A stretch of DNA of 64,000 bases from assembly GCF_029867415.1 (NCBI RefSeq), contig NC_081185.1:72451553-72515552 (forward strand), given 5' to 3'. The notes under the pieces are model-generated. The model ran no database searches. It saw only the letters and a list, made by a program, of their open reading frames with translations, and was not told the DNA's origin. This DNA comes from Vicia villosa (Eukaryota; Streptophyta; Magnoliopsida; Fabales; Fabaceae). Positions 1-10,382 of this stretch are shown in pieces. Both the position numbers and the translations under genes were made by a program. The first letter of the stretch is position 1. Each line of letters begins with the position of its first letter.

Positions 1-191
1 AGCAAAAACCCATAACTATAAAAGCCCAAAATACATATTTTGGAACTAAATCAAATCTAATCTATTTTAAATCTAAATCAAATCTATCTAGATCTAAAAT
101 AAATTTATGTGTAACAAACTGTTACACACTTTGACACACCTTGTGTTCGAGAAACACCCTGCTTCAACACAAGGAATTACAAATTAATACA
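1..191 (-). repeat. 3' LTR of the old Copia element, truncated by window
   Basis: Matches 14725-14912 closely, including the stretch ACACACCTTGTGTTCGAG with a few substitutions. In element sense it begins TGTATTAATTTG, against TGTTAATTTG in the other copy. The polypurine-like AGGTGG lies just before it (192-197, complement). The remaining part of this LTR lies outside the window. Confidence 0.85.
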
Positions 192-195
192 CCAC

Positions 196-1423
196 CTAAT
201 TCATTGTGTCTGAGCTATCTACATTCATCATAGCTCCTAGTCTTCTGAATATTTCGACCAACACTCCCTTCGTCATGATATCTACAATCTGATTCTCAGT
301 TCTGCAGTGTTCCAAATTCATCTTCCCTTTAGCTACCTGCTCTCGAAGATAGTGGAGCCTCATTTCAATGTGCTTGCTTCGACCATGTGCTATCGGGTTC
401 TTCGCCAGATTGATAGCTGACATGTTGTCGATCTTCATGGTAATTGCTCCATGATATTTACCTGTAATTTCTTCGACTAAGTTCACCATCCATGTTGCTT
501 GACATGCACAAAGAGAAGAAGCTATGTATTGTGCTTCGCATGATGATAATGCCACTACTGGTTCCTTTCTTGAACTCCAAGAAACTATTGCACCACCTAG
601 CATAAACATATATCCTGTTGTGGATTTTCGATCCTCAGCATCACTACACCAACTCGAGTCGGTGTAACCCACTAATTTGCATTATTTTCCCTTATCAGCT
701 GCAGGAAACAGAATGCCATTGTCGAGAGTTCCTTTCAGATACCTCAGTATCCTTTTTGCCACTGCTAGGTGTGATACCTTTGGCTTCTGCATGAATCTAC
801 TTATCATACCTGCACTGTAAGCTAAGTCAGGTCTTGTGTGACAAAGGTATCTCAATGACCCAATAAGTCTTATGTATTGGGTTGGGTCGACATCCTTTTC
901 ATCTGGGTTCTTCGACAGTTGCAATCTTGTTTCAGCAGGTTTCGAAGTCGAATTGCATTCTTCCATCTCAAATCTCTTGATAATTTCACTTGCATATCTT
1001 CTTTGATGCATCATCAAGCCTCTACTACTCTTGTAGAATTCAATGCCAAGGAAGTATGAAATTTCGCCCAAATCCAACATTTCGAATTCATTGCTGAGAT
1101 CACCTTTGAAACCTTCGATCTCTTTCTTGCAGCTACCTGTTATCAACAAGTCATCGACATAGAGACATAGTATAAGAAATTCACTCTTGCTTCTTCTTAC
1201 ATATACCCCATGTTCAGTTGTGCACTTCACAAATTCTTTCTCCCTTAGGAAACTGTCGATCTTGTTATTCCAAGCTCTTGGAGCTTGCTTCAGTCCATAG
1301 GGCTTTATGCAGCCTGTACACTTTTCTCTCTTCGCCATGTTTCACAAACCCAACTGGTTGTGCAACATAGACTTCTTCGTCCAAGGGTCCATTCATGAAT
1401 GCACATTTAACGTCCATCTGACA
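196..1423 (-). pseudogene. Copia reverse transcriptase C-terminus and RNase H (old element)
   Basis: Continuation of the pol gene after the inserted Sirevirus. Visible motifs in order are [11 protein letters not shown] (1403-1423 region), [19 protein letters not shown] (RT active site YVDD) and then the RNase H signature DAEDRKSTTGY with SSCEAQY and KHIEMRLHYLREQ. The frame is broken twice. A one-base loss near 1298 disrupts the KALYGLKQ motif. An in-frame TAA at 682-684 separates RT from RNase H. Everything else reads in one frame. This is a typical Copia pol tail with no sign of host use. Confidence 0.92.
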
Positions 1424-1428
1424 CATGT

Positions 1429-2634
1429 TGAAGGATAGAAAAACACTTAGAAAGGGGGGGGTTTGAATAAGTGTAGTTTAAAAACTTGAACGATAAAAAC
1501 AAATTACACAGTTATTTTTATCCTGGTTCGTTGTTAACTAAACTACTCCGGTCCACCCCCTTGGAGTGATTTACCTCACCTGAGGATTTAATCCACTAAT
1601 CTCAACAAATTACAATGGTTTTCCACTTAGTCCGCGACTAAGTCTTCTAGAGTATCATGATCACAACCTGATCACTCCAGGAACAATTGCTTAGACACAA
1701 GCTAAGACTTTCTAGAGTATCCTGACCACCACGTGATCACTCTAGTTACAATTGCTTAGACACAAGCTAAGACTTCCTAGAGTATCCTGATCACACTTGA
1801 TCACTCTAGTTACTTACAAATTAATGTAATCAATTCTAAGAGTATTACAATGCTTCTGAAAAGCTATAATCACAACAATGATATTTCTCTTAAAGTTTAA
1901 GCTTAATCTCACTAATATATTACAACAGCAATGTAGTGAGCTTTGATGAAGATGAAGTTTGAGAGCTTTGATTTGAACAGCGTTTCAGCAAGTTAATTAT
2001 CAGCAGATTCGGTTACCTTGCTTCTCATCAGAACTTCATATTTATAGGCACTTGAGAAGATGACCGTTGGGAGCATTTAATGCTTTGCGTATTCCGTACA
2101 GCATTGCATTTAATGTTTCACTCTTTTGTCAACTACCTCGAGCCTTGTTTACGCTGTGTCTACTGACGTTGCCTTTAATAGCTTCTAACGTTCCTTTTGT
2201 CAGTCAGCGTAGCCTGCCATCTTGTACTTGCTTCTGATCTGATGTTTGTGTATACGACGTTTGAATATCATCAGAGTCAAACAGCTTGGTGCAGAGCATC
2301 TTCTTGTCTTCTGACCTTGAAGTGCTTCTGAGCGTGATACCATGAGAACTTCAGTGCTTCTGCTTCTGATCTCAAGTTCTTCTGATGCTTCCATAGACCC
2401 ATGTTCTGATTCTGCTTTGACCATCTTCTGATGTCTTGCCAGACCATGTTCTGATGTTGCATGTTGAACCTTCTGAGTCAAAGCTTCTGAGCGCTGATTT
2501 GTGCATACTCTTTATATATATTTCCTGAAATGGAAATTGCAGTGTATTAGAGTACCACATTATCTCACACAAAATTCATATCCTTGTTATCATCAAAACT
2601 AAGAATATTGATCAGAACAAATCTTGTTCTAACA
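1429..2634 (-). repeat. 3' LTR of the Sirevirus-like element
   Basis: In element sense it starts TGTTAGAACAAG and ends CCTATCCTTCA, a standard TG...CA pair. A TATA box (TATAAATATG, complement of 2037-2046) is present. Short ORFs in this LTR recur identically placed in the other copy and are not genes. Confidence 0.95.
1641..1813. repeat. 65-bp tandem repeat in the LTR, about 2.7 copies
   Basis: The word CTAGAGTATC recurs with exact 65-bp spacing (units start near 1646, 1711 and 1776). Each unit contains a TGATCA-type palindrome pair and the phrase TTAGACACAAGCTAAG, itself an imperfect inverted repeat (CTTAG...CTAAG). The same array is present in the other LTR at about 10595-10767. Confidence 0.9.
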
Positions 2635-3530
2635 ATCTCCCCCTTTTTGATGATGACAAAAACATATATAAATGATATGAATTTGCGATCAGAAAGAGCA
2701 GACGGCTAAAGACAATTACACAGCTAAAGTATAAGCATGTGAATATGTCTCCCCCTGAGATTTATAATCCCCCCTGAGATAGATAATCTCCCCCTGAAAT
2801 AAATACTAGAAGAATTTTAATAATAAAAGACTTCCCTGATTATTTCAGTAGAGACGTTCACAGAGCTTGATCTTCAGAACATTCATGACTTCTGATTCTT
2901 GCTTCCATAGGACAGCTTCAGAACTTGAATTTCTTTGATCTTCAGAACATTCACAGCTTCTGATTCTTGCTTTCATCGGACAGCTTCAGAACTTGAATTT
3001 CTTTGATCTTCAGAACATTCACAGCTTCTGATTCTTGCTTCCATCGGACAACTTCAGAACTTGAATTTCTTCTTACATCACTTCATGCTAGATTGTATCA
3101 GAACATTGTTGAATGTACCAGAGCATCATCAGAGCATCTCTACATCCTGAAATGTTACAGAACAACGCTAAACGACAAAAGTCAGCATGAATGAGTTAGA
3201 ACATATAACATGTATCAGAGCCACATAATATGTATCAGAACAAATGGACATAATGTTTCAGAGCATATTCTATCATCAGAATATCTGAACATTCTTCCTT
3301 CTTGCTTCTTGCTTCTAATTCTGAAGCTTCATAGCACTCAGCTTGCTTCAAGAATCCAAGAGCTTGATTCTTTAGAATTGCTTCTCCTTGAAGAGATCTT
3401 CAATTCCTGCAAGTCAACACTTAAAAACCATAGAACTTTGCAAGTTCTGTTAGAAATGTGGGGCCTTTTTACCCAGTAACTGATAATATTAATCAGATCA
3501 TTTATCACATTTTCTCCCCCTTTTTGTCAT
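2635..3530 (-). other. Non-coding 3' region of Sirevirus with repeated polypurine tracts
   Basis: In element sense the LTR is preceded by AAAAAGGGGGAGAT (2635-2648), the expected PPT. A near-identical tract lies 870 bp upstream (3513-3526), just after the env-like ORF. Three more G5-6 tracts of the form CAGGGGGAGA or CAGGGGGGA lie at about 2750-2795. Multiple PPT-like copies are a described feature of Sireviruses. No coding potential is visible apart from spurious ORFs. Confidence 0.8.
2869..3071. repeat. 68-bp tandem repeat, three copies
   Basis: The phrase GATCTTCAGAACATTCA starts at 2869, 2937 and 3005, a strict 68-bp period, with CTTCTGATTCTTGCTT in each unit. It lies between the env-like ORF and the 3' LTR of the Sirevirus-like element. 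The whole region is rich in TTCAGAA and CTTCTGA words. Confidence 0.9.
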
Positions 3531-3667
3531 AACATCAAAAACATAAAAGATGCAGATGTAGAAAACGACAAACAGAAGAACTTTTCATTAATTTGAAAGA
3601 GAAAGTACAAAAAAAATTTGCAGAACAAGCAGATGCAACAAAGAAAGAAAACTACAAAGACCAAAGA

Positions 3668-4972
3668 CTAAGACCCTAGCCTAGACAAAATCTGCGCCAG
3701 TATGTCATGAATCTCGTTAGAGCTTGTAGTTTGCCTTGCCATGAATGAGCGAAACTCAGCATTGGTTGCTTCTTGCGTGTTCAAACGAGAAGCTAGCATG
3801 GCTTGATTCTGATGTAGAGCTTCCAAAGTGTTCATCAGAGCTGAGGGTTCACCAGAAGAAGAAGCGCCAGAACTTCTGCCAACAGGGACAGCAATCTCAG
3901 CAGGGCGATCTTCTGGAAGGTCTTCAGCTTCTACACCTTCCATCTCAACATCTGAGTCAGACTCAGAGGCAGCCTCAGCATATTCTGGTTCAGGCAACTC
4001 AGAGGCTCCAACTTCCAACACCTGAAGAATAGCTGCAAGGTTTGTTGGAGGAGTTGGATCAGCAACTTCTGCAGGATAAACCACTTCTGGAAAGACCATG
4101 TGAGGAGCGCTTTCAGAAGGGTTCATTCTGAACCAATTAAACAACCATTGAAAGTCTCCAGTCAGCACTGGATACCATGGTCTCCATACCACGATGTCTC
4201 TGCAGGGATTTCCTTCTTCCATCTCATCTGCAGGTATCCTCTCTTCAAGAACTCTTCTGTTCCTGATGAGATGGTGATAGTTGCTTTCACCAACTTCCAA
4301 AAGAAGACCACGAGCACCAGGTGCTTCAGTCATGATCCTTCTCTGGACATCCCTAGCCCTAACCAAAAAATCCTGGCGAAAGGCTTCCCAGAGGTTGCAG
4401 GTAGCAGACTCATCCAGATGATTAAGGTGTGCAGCACCCAGAATCTCCAACCAGCTATTTACATCTGAGTGTAAAAGCTCTAGATAGGTATGAGTGGTGG
4501 GTGTTGGAGGGTTGACTGTGAATCTGGAATCAGGATACACACAGCTGTAGGGGTTAGGTGTTCTGGTGGGAAAAGGGTGTGAAAGAGGTGAGGAGATATC
4601 TGTGAGATGGGTTGAGGGGGAAGGGATATCAGACGGTGATGATGGTGGTTGCAGAGAGGTGAATGAAGAGGAAGAGGTGGTGGAGGTCTGTGAAGAGGAA
4701 GGTGATTGAGGGATACCTTCAAAGGGTTTAAACACACGTCTAGAGTAGTTTCCAGACATCATAGCTTCAAAAGGATTCACCTTGACAGGATCGTAGGTGA
4801 TCCTTATCCTTTTTGGTTTGTTTTCAGATTCTTCGGTTGCCTTTCTCTTTTGTTTACGATCAGTTTCTTGATTTGATGAGCTTGACGAAGGATTCATGGT
4901 GACTGCTAGGTTGAAGATGAATAAACTAGGGTTTATGCGAAATGCAGATAATGAAAGAGAAACTGAATGCAA
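3668..4972 (-). CDS. Sirevirus env-like extra ORF (ORF3), function unknown
   Basis: Intact 434-codon ORF downstream of pol in element sense, in the position of the Sirevirus env-like gene. From the first ATG it reads 25 residues with a hydrophobic patch before a second methionine (MNPSSSSS), which may be the real start. Visible parts: a lysine/arginine-rich segment (KQKRKATEE...NKPKRIRI, about residues 40-57) resembling a bipartite nuclear localisation signal; a long Ser/Pro/Thr-rich stretch (about 75-145); a folded-looking middle; an acidic segment (SESDSDVEMEG); and a C-terminal heptad-like helix. I see no clear signal peptide or transmembrane anchor when the second methionine is used. That argues against a simple envelope role. 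It is the only undamaged ORF of this copy. Confidence 0.8.
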   Translation of the reverse strand: MHSVSLSLSAFRINPSLFIFNLAVTMNPSSSSSNQETDRKQKRKATEESENKPKRIRITYDPVKVNPFEAMMSGNYSRRVFKPFEGIPQSPSSSQTSTTSSSSFTSLQPPSSPSDIPSPSTHLTDISSPLSHPFPTRTPNPYSCVYPDSRFTVNPPTPTTHTYLELLHSDVNSWLEILGAAHLNHLDESATCNLWEAFRQDFLVRARDVQRRIMTEAPGARGLLLEVGESNYHHLIRNRRVLEERIPADEMEEGNPCRDIVVWRPWYPVLTGDFQWLFNWFRMNPSESAPHMVFPEVVYPAEVADPTPPTNLAAILQVLEVGASELPEPEYAEAASESDSDVEMEGVEAEDLPEDRPAEIAVPVGRSSGASSSGEPSALMNTLEALHQNQAMLASRLNTQEATNAEFRSFMARQTTSSNEIHDILAQILSRLGS

Positions 4973-5351
4973 GAGAGAGAAATATAAGAGGGAAATGAAA
5001 CGTTTGAAGAGTATAAACAGAAAAAGAAATGAACTGAAATGATGAATGGCATTTAATGTTACGTGACATGAGGAGAGAGACTTATGACAAATGAAGTGAT
5101 TAGCACAGTTACCTAAGTAGGCGTCCCCTCAACTGCACGCATGCTTTTCCAGATATAGTGAATACGTGTTCATTTTCTGGAGAGAGTGGTGACAGCTGTT
5201 TTGCTTTAAAAAAGCTTCTGAATCAACTTAGACACTGAAATGTTAGTAATAACAGAATCATTACTTCTAATTGATTAAACTCAGAACTTCTTATGGCTGC
5301 CTAGTATTACCACATTTCAGAAGGTACTCGTACAAAGATCTTCTCATCTTC
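4973..5351 (-). other. Spacer between pol and the env-like ORF
   Basis: 379 bp, no conserved coding content. It would hold the leader for ORF3 if that is made from a subgenomic or spliced transcript. I see no clear TATA box or splice signal that I would defend. Confidence 0.6.
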
Positions 5352-8300
5352 TCATTCTGGGCACAAGTCCATACTGATATTCTTCAGAATGAACTTAAAC
5401 CTATCTTCAGCAAGGGGTTTTGTAAAGATATCAGCCCATTGATGGTCTGTATCCACAAAGTTTAAAGATATAACGCCCTTCTGAACATAGTCCCTTATGA
5501 AATGATGTTTAATCTCAATATGTTTAGCTTTTGAATGTAAGATAGGATTCTTTGATAAACATATAGCAGAAGTATTATCACAGAATATAGGAATGTTACT
5601 CTCATATATCTGATAATCTTCTAGCTGACTTCTCATCCAGAGCATTTGTGTGCTACAACCAGCAGCAGCAACATATTCTGCTTCTGTTGTTGAGAGGGCA
5701 ATAGTAGCTTGCTTCTTGCTGTACCATGAGATCAGATGACTTCCAAGAAATTGACAACTTCCAGAAGTGCTCTTTCTTTCAATTCTATCTCCAGCATAGT
5801 CAGCATCACAGAATCCTACTAAGTTGTATTCTTTGGATCTTCTGTAGACTAAACCAACATTAGTAGTACCTTTTAGATACCTCAGAATTCTCTTAACAGC
5901 AGTTAAATGAGATTCTCTCGGATCTGATTGGAATCTAGCACACAAGCAAACACTGAAGAGAATGTCATGTCTAGAAGCAGTTAGGTATAGAAGAGAACCA
6001 ATCATACCTCTGTACAACTTCTAATCTACCTTCTTACTTACCTCATCCTTACCTAGGACACATGTTGGATGCATAGGAGTTTTGGCTTCTTTACTTTCAG
6101 AAAGATTAAACTTCTTCAGAAGTTCTTTCACATACTTCGTTTGATGAACATAGGTTCCATCAGAAGTTTGGTTGATTTGAATCCCATGGAAATACTTGAG
6201 TTCTCCCATCATGCTCATTTCAAATTCAGCCTGCATAGACTCAGCAAACTCCTTTCCAAGTGTAGCATTAGATGTTCCAAAGATGATATCATCAACATAT
6301 ATTTGACAAATTAAAATATCCTTTTTAAAGGTTTTACAAAAGAGAGTAGTGTCCACTTTTCCTCTAGTGAAACCATTTTCCAGAAGGAAAGAACTTAAAC
6401 GTTCATACCAAGCTCTCGGAGCTTGCTTCAATCCGTATAATGATTTCTTTAATTCAAAAACATGATTTGGAGACATGGAGTCTTCAAAACCAGGAGGTTG
6501 ATGGACATAAACTTCTTCATCTATATAACCATTTAAGAAGGCACTCTTGACATCCATCTGATAAAGAGTGATGTTGTGTTGAGTAGCAAAAGAAATTAAT
6601 AGACGAATAGATTCTAACCTGGCCACTGGTGTAAAGGTTTCTGTGTAGTCAATCCCTTCTTGCTGACTATAGCCCTGAGAAACCAGTCTGGCTTTGTTTC
6701 TTACCACTTCTCCCTTCTCGCTTAGCTTGTTTCTGAATACCCACTTAGTGCCGATGATGTTAAATCCTTTTGGTCTAGGAACCAAGTCCCATACATCATT
6801 CCTTGTAAACTGATTGAGTTCTTCTTGCATGGCAATTATCCAGTCTGGATCTTCTAGAGCTTGATTAACAGAAGTTGGCTCAATCAAAGAAACAAGACCT
6901 AATTGACAGTCTGCATTGTTCTTAAGGAATGCCCTTGTTCTGATGGGATCGTCTTTCTTCCCAAGGATCACATCTTCTGAATGAGCTGATGCAAGTCTGG
7001 GTGATCTTCTGACTGTTGGCTCTTCAGGAATCTTGAGATTCTCAAAAGATGCAGCAACTTGATCTTCTGATCCATTGCTTCTGAGACTATCAGCTTCTGC
7101 AGCTTTGCTTCTTGGTTCTACTGCTTCTGATATATCAATATCAAAATCTGCAAAATTCTCAAACTGCTTTGGTTTTTCAAGACCAAGCTTATCATCAAAC
7201 CTGATATTGATTGATTCTTCTACAATCAATGTTTCAGTATTGTATACTCTGTAGCCTTTAGAGCGTTCAGAATATCCAAGAAGGAAACACTTTTGTGCTT
7301 TAGAATCAAACTTACCAAGATGATCTTTAGTATTCAGAATAAAACATACACATCCAAAAGGATGGAAATATGAAATGTTGGGCTTTCTGTTCTTCCACAA
7401 TTCATAAGGAGTCTTATTTAGAATAGGTCTGATAGAGATTCTATTCTGAATGTAACATGCAGTGTTTATTGCTTCTGCCCAAAAATGCTTAGCCATATTG
7501 GTTTCATTGATCATGGTTCTGGCCATTTCTTGTAGAGTCCTATTCTTTCGCTCTACAACTCCATTTTGCTGTGGAGTTCTAGGACAAGAGAAATCATGGG
7601 CAATGCCATTTTCTTTGAAGAACTCCTCAAAGAATTTGTTCTTAAATTCACCACCATGATCACTTCTAACCTTTATGATTTTGCACTCTTTATCAGATTG
7701 GATCTGAGTGCAGAATTCAAAGAACACTGAATGAGACTCATCCTTGTGTTTTAAGAACTTTACCCATGTCCAGCGGCTATAATCATCAACGATGACTAAT
7801 CCATATTTCTTCCCTCTGACAGATGCTGTTTTGACTGGGCCAAACAAATCAATGTGCAAGAGTTCTAACGGCCTTGAGGTAGACACAACATTCTTAGACT
7901 TGAATGCAGGTTTGGAGAACTTGCCCTTCTGACATGCTTCACAAAGAGCATCTGATTTGTATTTCAGATTTGGGAGTCCTCTGACCAGATTTAGTTTGTT
8001 AATCTGAGAAATCTTTCTCAAACTAGCATGTCCTAATCTTCTGTGCCAGACCCATTGCTCCTCAGAAACAGACATAAGGCATGTCACCTTCTGCTTCTCA
8101 AGATCTGAAAGATCAATCTTATAAATGTTGTTCTTTCTCTTGCCTGTAAATAGGATTGAGCCATCCTTCTGACTTACAGCCTTGCAAGACTTTTGATTGA
8201 AGATTATATCATAACCATTGTCACTTAATTGACTTATGGACAATAAGTTATGCGTTAATCCTTCTACAAGAAGTACATTAGTTATGGAAGGAGAGTTACC

Positions 8301-8486
8301 AAGACTTATGGTTCCAGAGCCAATGATTTTGCCCTTCTGATCTCCTCCAAACTTGACTTCTCCACCTGGTTTAAGCACCAGGTCTTGGAATGTAGACCTT
8401 CTTCCTGTCATGTGTCGCGAGCATCCAGAGTCCAGGTACCATGACATGTTGTGCTTTGTCTTCTTTGCAGCCAAGGATATCTGCAA
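5352..8486 (-). pseudogene. Sirevirus pol: protease, integrase, RT, RNase H with one nonsense codon
   Basis: Frame from 8486 down to 5352, about 1,044 codons. Order and motifs: protease WYLDSGCSRHMTG near residue 15; integrase HHCC (HRRLGH...CEACQKGK, about 147-190); integrase DDE with DLFGP, RSDHGGEF and PQQNGVVERKNR (about 215-315); RT with [19 protein letters not shown] and YVDDIIFG (about 643-735); RNase H with FCDADYAG, STTEAEY and HIEIKHHFIRD. An in-frame TAG at 6021-6023 (KKVD-stop-KLYRG) splits RT from RNase H; family context predicts Gln (CAG) there. The gag frame is offset by one base relative to this frame, with the switch at about 8470-8486. Confidence 0.93.
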
Positions 8487-10296
8487 TAGGAATAATCTTT
8501 TCCTTAGGTACCCACAATTTCTTGGGTCCTTTCTTGTTAGTTTTCCTCAAGTTCTGATTGAACTTGGGTTTAGCATAATATTTAACAGGAGGAACAACAT
8601 GATATTCTTTAGGTTTGTCAGCATGATATTTCTTAGGATGTGTCACATGCTTCTTGGTGTGAACAGTGTTAAAACTCTGTGCATGTGAAGTGAGCCTAAT
8701 ATCATGTGCATGGCCATATTTGAACTGGTCATACAATGGCTTGTATGTGATATTCAGATCATCAATAGGTTCAAATTTATGTGAGGTATCACCCTCATAG
8801 CCAAAACCAAACCTTCTGTTTCCAGAAACTCCATATATCATAGAAGCAAAATGACTTCTGCCAATACTTCTAGATAAGAACTTTCTGAAGCTCGAGTCAT
8901 ATTCTTTCAGAATATGATTGAGACTCGGAATGGATTTTTCTGTTTCAGAAGGAGATCCACTATCTTTGGATAGATTTAAAACTTTTTCCTTCAGTTCAGA
9001 ATTTTCCACTTCCAGCTTCTTAGTCTCAAATTCAAACTGCTTCTTCAGCTTTTTGTATTTGATACTAAGATGAGCCTTGAGTTCCAGAAGTTCTGTTAAA
9101 CTGGAAACTAACTCTTCTCTAGATAGTTCAGAAAATACCTCTTCAGAATCTGATTCTGATGTAGATTCTGATCCATCATCTTCTGTAGCCATCAGCGCGA
9201 AGTTGGCTTGCTCTCCTTCAGAGTGTGATTCTGATTCTGATTCAGAATCATCCCATGTTGCCATAAGACCTTTCTTCTTATGAAACTTCTTCTTGGTATT
9301 CTCCTTTTGAAGTTTTGGACATTCATTCTTGAAGTGTCCAGGCTCATTGCACTCATAGCAGACAGCCTTCTTCTTGTCAGATCTTCTGTCACCAGAAGAT
9401 TCTCCTCGTTCAAATCTCTTTGAACTTCTGAAGCCTCTGAACTTCCTTTGCTTGCTCTTCCAGAGTTGGTTTACCCTTCTGGAGATCATGGACAGTTCAT
9501 CTTCTTCTTCAGATTCTGATTCTTCAGGATCTACTTCTTCAGCCTGAAAAGCGTTAGTGCATTTTTTATAATTAGATTTTAATGCAATAGACTTACCTTT
9601 CTTCTGAGGCTCGTTTGCATCCAGCTCTATTTCATGGCTTCTCAAGGCACTGATAAGCTCTTCCAAATAAACTTCATTCAGATTCTTTGCAATCTTGAAT
9701 GCTGTTACCATTGGACCCCATCTTCTGGGTAAGCTTCTGATAATCTTCTTTACATGATCAGCCTTGGTGTAGCCTTTATCCAGAACTCTTAATCCAGCAG
9801 TTAGCGTTTGAAATCTTAAGAACATCTTCTCAATGTTTTCATCATCCTCCATCTTGAAGGCTTCATATCTCTAGATTAGAGCAAGAGCTTTAGTCTCCTT
9901 GACTTGAGCATTTCCCTCATGGGTCATTTTCAATGACTCATAAATATCATAGGTCGTTTCCCTGTTAGATATCTTCTCATACTCAGCATGAGAGATAGCA
10001 TTCAGCAAAACAGTTCTACATTTATGATGATTCTTGAAAAGCTTCTTCTGATCATCATTCATTTCTTGCCTTGTAAGCCTTACGCCACTAGCTTTCACTG
10101 GATGTTTGTAACCATCCATCGGAAGATCCCATAGTTCACCATCTAGACCAAGAAAGTAAATTTCCAGTTTATCTTTCCAGTATTCAAAGTTTTCACCATC
10201 AAATATCGGTGGTCTAGTATAACCATTGTTACCATTGTATTGCTCAGCAGAGCCAGATGTAGATGCAGGTGGGTCTGTTGGAATTTCACCAGCCAT
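8468..10296 (-). pseudogene. Sirevirus gag with CCHC zinc knuckle, one nonsense codon
   Basis: Starts at ATG 10296 (MAGEIPTD), about 70 bp after the PBS. The N-terminal part carries the Copia gag signature FDGENFEYWKDKLEIY. A TAG at 9871-9873 interrupts ALALI-stop-RYEAFKMEDDE; the expected residue is Gln (CAG). The rest reads to about 8470 with the zinc knuckle CYECNEPGHFKNEC, acidic Ser-rich stretches and a heptad-rich segment near LTELLELKAHLSIKYKKLKKQ. Gag-like coding similarity ends near 8470, where the protease frame takes over with a one-base offset. Confidence 0.9.
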
Positions 10297-10368
10297 CTTT
10301 TACTGAAGCGTTTTTCTCTTCCTGAATCTTTTCTAAACACGGTTAAGTGCTTGCACCTTAGAACCGGC

Positions 10369-10380
10369 GCTCTGATGCCA
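10369..10380 (-). other. Primer binding site, tRNA-iMet type (Sirevirus)
   Basis: Complement reads TGGCATCAGAGC, one base from the plant initiator-Met PBS TGGTATCAGAGC, and lies two bases inside the 5' LTR end. Confidence 0.85.
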
Positions 10381-10382
10381 AT

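Noticed and set aside
2200..2572. Three short minus-strand ORFs
   Set aside because: They recur at 11153-11525 because both copies are LTRs of the Sirevirus. No family resemblance and no conservation beyond LTR identity.
8371..8470. C-terminal tail of the Sirevirus gag frame (GLWMLATHDRKK...)
   Set aside because: It is the protease coding sequence read in the wrong frame (WYLDSGCSRHMTG is the true reading).
8440..8490. Programmed frameshift between Sirevirus gag and pol
   Set aside because: Only a one-base offset is visible and I see no recognisable slippery site, so a private indel in this damaged copy is equally likely.
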